A stretch of 64,000 nt of DNA from Gimesia chilikensis (lineage in GTDB: Bacteria > Planctomycetota > Planctomycetia > Planctomycetales > Planctomycetaceae), in NCBI RefSeq assembly GCF_007744075.1, contig NZ_CP036266.1, positions 4,015,748 to 4,079,747 of the forward strand, in the 5' to 3' direction. This document shows, in pieces, positions 58,315 to 64,000 of this stretch. The translations under genes and the position numbers were made by a program. Within the stretch, counting starts at the first letter, position 1; the number at the start of each line of letters is the position of its first letter. The notes beneath the pieces are model-generated. The model did not search any database, was not told where the DNA came from, and saw nothing but the letters and a program-made list of their open reading frames with translations.

Positions 58315-59271
58315 TTACTCCTCCTGAGGGCTTCGCAGGATATTCCGACGCGGGCGATCAATGAGCAGACCATCCAGCGAGGACTGGACTCGCGCCAGTC
58401 GCGTGGCGACCTGCTGTCGCAAAGTACCATTCTCCCGTAACTGTTGCGGATGGATGCCCCCCACAACCTGCTGTGCCTGATCTACCAGGTCATCCAGCTG
58501 TTCGTTGGAACGGACATTCAATTTTCGAAAGCGCGCAAAGAAATCGGTGAGGTTGGTAATGGCTGTGTCCCGGAATACCTTGGGATTACCATCAGACTGC
58601 CCACTCAGCCGATCAGTCAAATGGTCGACCAGTTTCGTGAGCTCATCCAAGAACGCCTGTTCTGCGAGTTGAACCGCTTCATCAAAACGCAACTGCATCC
58701 TGTGACACTCCTGTTCGTAGAGTTCAGGGCTCAGCTGTTGCAGATAACGTGGTGGTTCCACCGCAGGATAATCATGTTCAATGTCAAACATGCCGATCAA
58801 CGAATGCGGATAGTCGGCCGGATTGAATAACTCTCCCAGTCGGTTGCGGGCAGCGGACCGCAGTTCATCAAAGTGTCGGTTCAAATTGGTTACCGCTTCG
58901 TTCAGTTCCTCTCGAAAACCGGACATACGCTGATCAAATTCATGGATGTCAGATTGTTTAATCAAGCGGATGCCGGGTTCCGGATAGGGAAGTGAAACTC
59001 CTTTCCAGTAGGCCACCGCACGTCCGCGTACTGCTGTTACGGCTTTGAAGGCCGGATGCGAGGTATCCAGAAGTTTTTTGCCAGCGGACAGAAACTTTCC
59101 TTCAGCACCAAATGAATCCGCAGCCTGGCTCTTCTGCGGGGCTGTCAGAGACTTACGTACGCCCAGCCAGGTGAAACTGAGCCGGGCAGCCGCCATCGTG
59201 CTCTGCAATCGCATGGAAGCCGTGTTGTGCGTTGGTTCGGTCTGTGGTTCTTCAAGCATGGAATGACTCAT
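58315..59271 (-). CDS. Unknown helical protein
   Basis: 318 residues, ATG after AAAGGAG. Almost entirely alpha-helical by composition, with long amphipathic stretches (GFREELNEAVTNLNRHFDEL near 120 and LTKLVDHLTDRLSGQ near 210). No transmembrane segment and no catalytic motif. Its look recalls DUF3150-type coiled-coil proteins that accompany AAA+ ATPases on plasmids, but that is a guess. An intrinsic-terminator-like hairpin lies 26 bases before its start. Confidence 0.55.
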   Translation of the reverse strand: MSHSMLEEPQTEPTHNTASMRLQSTMAAARLSFTWLGVRKSLTAPQKSQAADSFGAEGKFLSAGKKLLDTSHPAFKAVTAVRGRAVAYWKGVSLPYPEPGIRLIKQSDIHEFDQRMSGFREELNEAVTNLNRHFDELRSAARNRLGELFNPADYPHSLIGMFDIEHDYPAVEPPRYLQQLSPELYEQECHRMQLRFDEAVQLAEQAFLDELTKLVDHLTDRLSGQSDGNPKVFRDTAITNLTDFFARFRKLNVRSNEQLDDLVDQAQQVVGGIHPQQLRENGTLRQQVATRLARVQSSLDGLLIDRPRRNILRSPQEE

Positions 59272-59297
59272 GAGGACTCCTTTGTGGCTGGTGGAAA

Positions 59298-59336
59298 TGA
59301 AAAACGCTGCCAGATCTCAATTGAGCAGGCAGCGTT
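59298..59336 (-). terminator. Hairpin/T-tract inside the ubiquitin-like cluster
   Basis: AACGCTGCC (59303-59311) pairs with GGCAGCGTT (59328-59336); on the minus strand GTTTTTC follows the stem. It ends 26 bases before the ATG of the 318-residue protein. It may divide the cluster into two transcription units or attenuate the distal one. The remaining gap up to 59503 holds no gene I can support. Confidence 0.75.
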
Positions 59337-59503
59337 GCAGCGTAAATTTATGTGAATTATTTGTGACCGATTTTGTCGGTCTGATTAGCGAAACATACTA
59401 TGAGACCGGACCGGCCACGACGATGTCAGACGATACCGGAGAAATGGCTTAGGGGAACATTCTGCGGCTCATCAGTGTCAGAAAATTGGACAAAGCGACT
59501 TAA

Positions 59504-59824
59504 TCAGTCTCTGGTTTTGATTTCAGGAAGAATCAGAGTTCCGATCTGACCGGTTTCACTGAAGTGAGCCTGTTCGGCAGATTCAGGGGTTGAAAACAGC
59601 TCTGGTGTCAGAAATTCGGTTCCCCCGACATTGGTGACAGCATACTTCAGATTTGCTGAGTTTAGCTGTGTCCGTAGCCGTTGAATATCATCGGACGTCC
59701 AGATCCGATCAACGTTCGCATCGCCAGAGTAAATTTTCAGCAGATGAGTATCCTCGGGATCCATCTCCTCGGCCCAGAACTGCAGTGCGGCAATGATAAG
59801 GAGTATATCCTGTCGGGTGAGCAT
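59504..59824 (-). CDS. Small unknown protein after the AAA+ gene
   Basis: 106 residues from the ATG at 59824 with AAGGAG; upstream codons of the frame overlap the AAA+ gene. MLTRQDILLIIAALQFWAEE begins a helix, and ADRIW-like and SDDIQRLRTQLNSANLKYA segments follow. No motif recognised. Its place 25 bases behind the ATPase suggests a partner of that protein. Confidence 0.6.
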   Translation of the reverse strand: MLTRQDILLIIAALQFWAEEMDPEDTHLLKIYSGDANVDRIWTSDDIQRLRTQLNSANLKYAVTNVGGTEFLTPELFSTPESAEQAHFSETGQIGTLILPEIKTRD

Positions 59825-59849
59825 GGTGCTCCTTCCTGGGACGGGGGCG

Positions 59850-61334
59850 TCAGTTGATTGAAGAAAGGTGTTTAATACTTCGACGGGATGTTCTCCTGGG
59901 AGATTCCCAATGGAAGATGCCGGGCCGGTCAGCATCCAGACAACGATCGTTGGCCCACGTTCGCAACTGCTCGACAGACTCAGCCGCAGTCACTGCGATG
60001 GGAACCACGTAGAGCCGTGCTTCCAGCAATGTCACATCGAGCAGGCCCGCCAGCCGGCAGCAACTGCGGATCTCAGCACCAGTCCAGTCCGTATCTTCGG
60101 GACGTTCCTGCTCCGGATTGAGCCCGAATAACCGAATGTACTGTTCCCAGATCTGATTTTTCTGTTCCAGTCCTGGTAGATCCAGAAAGAAGATTCCGTC
60201 AAACCGTTCGCTGCGTCCGAATTCCGGCGGTAGTTTGGAAACGTCATTCGCCGTACAAACTACGAACACATCAGACTGATGATCGGCCAGCCAGGACAAA
60301 AAGGTCCCGAACATACGGGAGGAAACACCGGAGTCGCCATTACCGTTCAGACCGGAAAACGCCTTCTCGACCTCGTCGATCATCGCCACACAGGGAGCCA
60401 TCGCCTCGATCACGCTTAACGCCTGCCGTGTCCGCGCCTCCGACTGCCCTACCAGCGAACCGAGGAGGTTCCCCACATCCAGGTTTAGTACAGGACGCCC
60501 TACCTCCTGCCCCAGAGCCTTACAAAAATGGGATTTACCGCAGCCGGGCGGAGACAGCAACAGAACGCCCCGTGGACGCTTCCTGGGATCATCGCAGCTC
60601 GGTTGCTGCAAAGCCCGCCTACAGAACGTTTTGAGGGCTGTGAGGCCTCCCAGATGGCTGAAATCGTCCTCACCCCGGTACAGTGACAACAGACCACTCT
60701 TTTTCAGGGCCTGAGTCTTGAGTTCCCAGACGGCGTCAGCAGTGATACGTCCCTGTCGCACGAGGCTCAGGCTGAAGGCGTTCTCAGCCTCCATCCGGGT
60801 CAGGCCGGCTGAGGCATCAAGAACCAGCTGGAGTGCATTTCCCTCAGGCATCTCCCCTGCCTCGGTGGCGATCCCCCGGGCGATTTCTTCCAGCTGTCCC
60901 CGATCGGGTAACTCATGTTCAACCACAACAAACATTTTTTCCAGTTCGGTCGGAATCTGAACGACTGGGGCCAGCACCATTACAATTGAGCGGTTTTGCT
61001 TTCCGGCATTGATCTGACGCAACAAGGCCTGGACGACTTCTGCCGATTGCATGAACCGATGGAAATTCTGTAGAACGATAATCGCAGTTCCGTCAGGTGT
61101 CGCCAGCGCATTGACTGCACGGATCGCCGCCAGAGGATCAGAACCGGATGCTTCTGGATCAGGCTGACCGGGGATCTTCAATCCCGCATCGATATCCCAG
61201 GTCGCCAGTTGCCACTGTTCGTCACGACAGAGCGCTGCAATTTCGGTCAGGACTTCCTGGTGTTCGTAAGATTCAATCCAGATTCCCGTAAAGCAGGCCC
61301 GGATATATTCTGTCAGTCGGTTTCGTAGTTTCAA
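59850..61334 (-). CDS. Ycf46-like AAA+ ATPase
   Basis: 494 residues. The first 200 form an inactive, degenerate domain (IIVLQNFHRFMQSAEVVQALL, with TELEKMFVVVEHELP), and the second half is a full AAA+ module: Walker A LLLSPPGCGKSHF near 261, Walker B CVAMIDEVEKAF near 320, sensor VVCTANDV and arginine finger FGRSERFDG. This double-domain plan matches Ycf46, the plastid and cyanobacterial family. It would unfold or remodel a target using ATP. Preceded by DUF1257 and DUF2997 genes, an arrangement also seen for cyanobacterial and planctomycete relatives. Confidence 0.85.
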   Translation of the reverse strand: MKLRNRLTEYIRACFTGIWIESYEHQEVLTEIAALCRDEQWQLATWDIDAGLKIPGQPDPEASGSDPLAAIRAVNALATPDGTAIIVLQNFHRFMQSAEVVQALLRQINAGKQNRSIVMVLAPVVQIPTELEKMFVVVEHELPDRGQLEEIARGIATEAGEMPEGNALQLVLDASAGLTRMEAENAFSLSLVRQGRITADAVWELKTQALKKSGLLSLYRGEDDFSHLGGLTALKTFCRRALQQPSCDDPRKRPRGVLLLSPPGCGKSHFCKALGQEVGRPVLNLDVGNLLGSLVGQSEARTRQALSVIEAMAPCVAMIDEVEKAFSGLNGNGDSGVSSRMFGTFLSWLADHQSDVFVVCTANDVSKLPPEFGRSERFDGIFFLDLPGLEQKNQIWEQYIRLFGLNPEQERPEDTDWTGAEIRSCCRLAGLLDVTLLEARLYVVPIAVTAAESVEQLRTWANDRCLDADRPGIFHWESPRRTSRRSIKHLSSIN

Positions 61335-61381
61335 ATTATTCCCCTTCCATTTTAAATAACGCTATTAAGATCTGAATTCAC

Positions 61382-61576
61382 TCAGGAGCGTTGCTGATTG
61401 GTTTGATGTTGGCCTGCCTGTTGGTGGTATTCTGCAGTCAGCTGCTCCTCTGTTCGCTTCCCGAGCGCTGATTCAAGAAACCGGCTGGCTTCGCGGCACC
61501 CTGCTCCGGAAAAGCCTCTGGTTTCCACGCGGGTCTGGCCATCTGGGGCGACGGTGATCTCAATGATTCGAGTCAT
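61382..61576 (-). CDS. DUF2997-family small protein
   Basis: 64 residues beginning TRIIEITVAPDGQTRVETRG, followed by GAGCREASRFLESALGK and a Gln-rich tail. This matches DUF2997, a small beta-strand/helix protein usually encoded beside DUF1257. Its ATG overlaps the DUF1257 stop (ATGA), so the two are coupled. Cys27 of the GAGC motif is characteristic. Function unknown. Confidence 0.82.
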   Translation of the reverse strand: MTRIIEITVAPDGQTRVETRGFSGAGCREASRFLESALGKRTEEQLTAEYHQQAGQHQTNQQRS

Positions 61577-61941
61577 ACAGCACCTCTTACCTGAACCGTG
61601 AGCCTGATGGAACCATCTGCCTGGGCCTGCTCGGTCACGGTGTGCCCCTTACGGCGTGCTTCAATCCGAGTTTTTTCAACGGCATACGACTGTAGAAACT
61701 GATTCAGGTAGCTCTGATCCCCCCAACGTCCCTCGAAGTTGTCATATTGCAGCTTGCCACTGGCAATGTCACAGACGACAGGATACCGCCACTGCGGCAG
61801 TTCTATCCCCAGTCCGGTCGCCTGACTGCTAAAGAGTTTGAATGTCCCCTGCACCGGCGGTGGCAGCTTGAGACGTTCACACGCTGCAGAAATGGCAACC
61901 GGGTCACGTACCTCCGTTTGGATTTGGACAATGTGAGACAT
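61573..61941 (-). CDS. DUF1257 (Ycf35-like) protein
   Basis: 122 residues. SHIVQIQTEVRDPVAISAAC, LPQWRYPVVCDIASGKLQYDN and FLQSYAVEKTRIEARRKG are clear DUF1257/Ycf35 signatures. Ycf35 is a conserved plastid protein of unknown function. Here it is encoded with DUF2997 and a Ycf46-like ATPase. Its ATG follows the upstream lipoprotein gene by 21 bases. Confidence 0.87.
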   Translation of the reverse strand: MSHIVQIQTEVRDPVAISAACERLKLPPPVQGTFKLFSSQATGLGIELPQWRYPVVCDIASGKLQYDNFEGRWGDQSYLNQFLQSYAVEKTRIEARRKGHTVTEQAQADGSIRLTVQVRGAV

Positions 61942-61962
61942 ATTGAATTTCTGCTTTCTGTT

Positions 61963-62541
61963 TTAAGAGTTCAGAGTACCGAGTTTATTCTGAGCAGGAG
62001 CATCTGAAGACAGTTCTTGGTTCTCAGTGTTCTCTGGCATCAATGATTTGGGATGAATGATCAACGGACTAGAAGAAACAAGGTCATCCAGTAAGAGTTC
62101 GGCGACTTCGTTCTCCGTCGCCGGTTCTACGGTTTGGCGAAGCAACTGCCAGCAGACAACAAGGGGTAACAGGCAGATCAGGATCATGCCGAGTCTGGAA
62201 ATCGCCTCAGCGATCGCAGAGTCAAAGAATCGCTGGCTGGCCAGGGATTTGCGTTCCTGCTCAAGTTGATCCCACCGCTGGTCCATGTTGGAACGCTCGA
62301 TCTGGATTTCATGTTGCATTGCCACGATCTCCTGTCGCGACTGAGCATCAGCGGTCACTAACTGGCGAGCACCAGTAGCCACTTCCTCTTGCAGTTCAAG
62401 CATCTGCCGGCTCTGTTCGGCCTGATCCCTTGCTTGCTGCAGTGCCATCTGCGTGATTCGCTGATCGGGATGCTCCTGACAACCGGTCATCAGCAACAGC
62501 GGTCCGATCAGGATCAGCAATTTCTTTGTCAGATTCTCCAT
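61963..62541 (-). CDS. Lipoprotein with coiled coil and membrane helix
   Basis: 192 residues. The N-terminus is a lipoprotein signal: LILIGPLLLMTGC with Cys21. Residues 30-105 are a long charged coiled coil with many Gln and Glu. A hydrophobic helix lies at about 112-133 (LGMILICLLPLVVCWQLL), and the C-terminus is acidic and Ser-rich. The protein may link the cluster to the cell envelope. ATG after TGGAGGCCAC. The preceding gene overlaps its start. Confidence 0.75.
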   Translation of the reverse strand: MENLTKKLLILIGPLLLMTGCQEHPDQRITQMALQQARDQAEQSRQMLELQEEVATGARQLVTADAQSRQEIVAMQHEIQIERSNMDQRWDQLEQERKSLASQRFFDSAIAEAISRLGMILICLLPLVVCWQLLRQTVEPATENEVAELLLDDLVSSSPLIIHPKSLMPENTENQELSSDAPAQNKLGTLNS

Positions 62542-62671
62542 GTGGCCTCCATCGAAAAAGTAAACGGTTTAAAATGTTCTGCAACGCCAAACGCAGTCGG
62601 CGTTCCTTCAGGAATGCCGCAATCGCCAACAGCAAAGCGACAGAAACAAAAGTTAATCCAACATAAGCCAA
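62396..62671 (-). CDS. Possible small membrane protein at the head of the cluster
   Basis: 91 residues from a TTG at 62671 with AAAGGAG at good spacing; an ATG at 62770 is an alternative. AYVGLTFVSVALLLAIAAFL is one transmembrane helix, followed by a basic segment (KERRLRLALQNILNRLLFRW). The last 48 codons overlap the lipoprotein gene and are less protein-like, so the true protein may have been shorter before loss of a stop. Function unknown. Confidence 0.45.
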   Translation of the reverse strand: MAYVGLTFVSVALLLAIAAFLKERRLRLALQNILNRLLFRWRPHGESDKEIADPDRTAVADDRLSGASRSANHADGTAASKGSGRTEPADA

Positions 62672-62801
62672 TGCACGGTTCTCCTTTCTGGGGATGATTG
62701 ATAAACGAGATACGAAAAGTCCTATGACTCCCTGTATCCGCTTGGGTATTGCCTCATTTTTTGAATCCATCTACAGGAATCCTGTGTCTTACTGCAGGCG
62801 T

Positions 62802-62842
62802 AAAAAAACGCCTTGCATTACGAAATGAATGCGAGGCGTTTT
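62802..62842. terminator. Strong bidirectional terminator
   Basis: AAACGCC (62806-62812) pairs with GGCGTTT (62835-62841), extended by inner pairs TGCATT/AATGCG, giving about 14 bp. T-tracts lie on both sides. It ends the partial gene at the window edge on the minus strand and marks the upstream border of the ubiquitin-like cluster. Confidence 0.9.
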
Positions 62843-62904
62843 ATGCAACTTAGAAGAATCCAAGCCCCCGGCCAGAGTGGACAATCAGCATGGTTACGGG
62901 AGTG

Positions 62905-64000
62905 TCATTCTTGAATTTTCACCAGCCTGTTAGATCCCTGAACGACTTTCAGGGTTTCTTTGTGTTTGTAATTCGTATGGGGAAAAGATACTTCAAAGTC
63001 AATACTGTCTGGATCAAAACCCAGTCCTTCCGCTGGTGTGTAACATTTCTTGGTTTCCCCTTTCGTCCAGGAATCATAATCCCAGTACCATATTTTTTCC
63101 TGATCTTCCTTTCGAAACGTGAGATTAACACGACACTTGGGAAGAAATGATAATCCATTCATGGTAAATCGAGCCCCACGCTGAGTATCCCAAATGACTC
63201 CAGCTTCGTAAGGCTGGTATTCGCCCTGGAACGTCAGCTTTTCACAGCGATAGGCAACGTCTTTATCTTTTTCGTCTCCTTTGTACTTATAATAAATCCG
63301 AGTTGCGAACTGCGGTGAATAAATCGTAACCCTCATTTCTTTCACGTATGTCACTGTGGTTCTATCCACAGTTCTTCCCAGGATTTTCTCTCCGTTTTGA
63401 TACCTCCCCCACATAGAGGCAGACTCAGGCCATGTTTTTAGAAAATGTACGTTTTTTCGTACCTCTCCGTTCGCGCCAGTCAGTTCCACCAAAATGGTAC
63501 AATCTTCCAGTGTTTCCCCAAGATTCTTAAGAAAAAGCCAGTCATCAGGGCCAGAATCTCCCCAGGATTCGTTAAAATCGACGTAGATTAGCCCGGTTGA
63601 GTCACCTAAAGTAGCCGAATACTTTTCTGCAATTTTGGGAAGCATTTTTTGTGCTGCATCAATCCTGTCAATAGCGGCAAGCAGCGGCTGCATTTCTGAA
63701 TTCAAAGCATTCTGCTTTGCCTCTGCATCAAGGCCACGGTGATAGCCTCCTGCAAAATTACCAAAGAATCCATCAATAAATGAACCAACAAACAGTGTTC
63801 CCTCATCGGAAGGCTTTGGCAGGGAATTTAAGTTGTCTAAACGCTCTAAGATAACGGTGACGGCGTCTCGAACCTGATCTGAAACATACATGATTTCGTT
63901 ATCGTTCGATTTGATCTCACGTAAGTCCAATAAGGCAGACTGTAACTCCGCCATGACTTCTGATGTCTCACGTTTTTTCTGAAGTTGAGCTGGATCTGAC
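62905..64000 (-). CDS. Unknown protein, 5' end outside the window
   Basis: The frame stays open to the last base of the window. An ATG lies at 63954, but 15 protein-like codons precede it (AQLQKKRETSEV continuing into MAELQSALLDLREI), so the gene probably starts beyond 64000. The N-terminal part is helical with a glycine-rich membrane-inserting stretch (LFVGSFIDGFFGNFAGGYH). The rest is beta-rich with FLKNLGETLEDCTILVELTG, a segment typical of small binding modules. Family not recognised. A strong terminator follows. Confidence 0.65.
   Translation of the reverse strand, partial: SDPAQLQKKRETSEVMAELQSALLDLREIKSNDNEIMYVSDQVRDAVTVILERLDNLNSLPKPSDEGTLFVGSFIDGFFGNFAGGYHRGLDAEAKQNALNSEMQPLLAAIDRIDAAQKMLPKIAEKYSATLGDSTGLIYVDFNESWGDSGPDDWLFLKNLGETLEDCTILVELTGANGEVRKNVHFLKTWPESASMWGRYQNGEKILGRTVDRTTVTYVKEMRVTIYSPQFATRIYYKYKGDEKDKDVAYRCEKLTFQGEYQPYEAGVIWDTQRGARFTMNGLSFLPKCRVNLTFRKEDQEKIWYWDYDSWTKGETKKCYTPAEGLGFDPDSIDFEVSFPHTNYKHKETLKVVQGSNRLVKIQE

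Overview
The window looks like a chromosome segment of a Planctomycetota bacterium, probably a Gimesia-like relative. This rests on gene content: paired BlaI/M56 regulators with giant sensor domains, DUF1573 and Gfo/Idh/MocA secreted proteins, a DoxX protein with an inserted soluble domain, and families I know mainly from this phylum. No 16S gene is present, so the assignment is inference.

From 1 to 28.7 kb the segment is a housekeeping core. It starts with an asparagine-synthetase-like/radical SAM pair, then ligA, gmd, a CBS-containing cation/proton antiporter, an aldehyde dehydrogenase and a ketosynthase homologue that lacks the catalytic cysteine. After ridA comes the conserved translation/secretion block ffh-rpsP-trmD-rplS with yraN, all on the minus strand. 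Divergent from it are leuC-leuD, apbE, DoxX, a Tat-type oxidoreductase, an MFS transporter, DUF1573, a FecR-like protein and a TPR lipoprotein. A tRNA-Pro(CGG) gene at 28.67 kb closes the core.

From 28.75 kb on, the content is accessory. Just after the tRNA lie three copies of a 10-base repeat and apparent gene debris, as expected at an integration site. Two BlaI-type repressor/M56 protease pairs follow (29.5-40.9 kb), the first with a clear promoter-operator. Then come an unclassified protein, an ankyrin-repeat protein and a visibly AT-richer stretch (43.5-48.5 kb) with plasmid/phage-like winged-helix proteins, three copies of a GCCAAATGGC palindrome, a pair of paralogous unknown genes and structured non-coding DNA. 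A 1157-residue membrane-anchored SF1 helicase sits at 50.8-54.2 kb.

The most interesting part is a minus-strand cluster at 62.7-54.6 kb, bounded by strong terminators at both ends. In transcription order it encodes a small membrane protein, a lipoprotein, DUF1257 (Ycf35-like), DUF2997, a Ycf46-like AAA+ ATPase, several small unknown proteins, a beta-grasp ubiquitin-like protein, an E2-like domain fused to a cysteine-rich zinc-finger array, a JAMM/JAB isopeptidase and a ThiF-type E1. This reads as a complete bacterial ubiquitin-like conjugation and deconjugation pathway coupled to an ATPase. Hairpin/T-tract elements sit just upstream of several ribosome binding sites inside it and may set relative expression. 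The window ends inside another unknown minus-strand gene.
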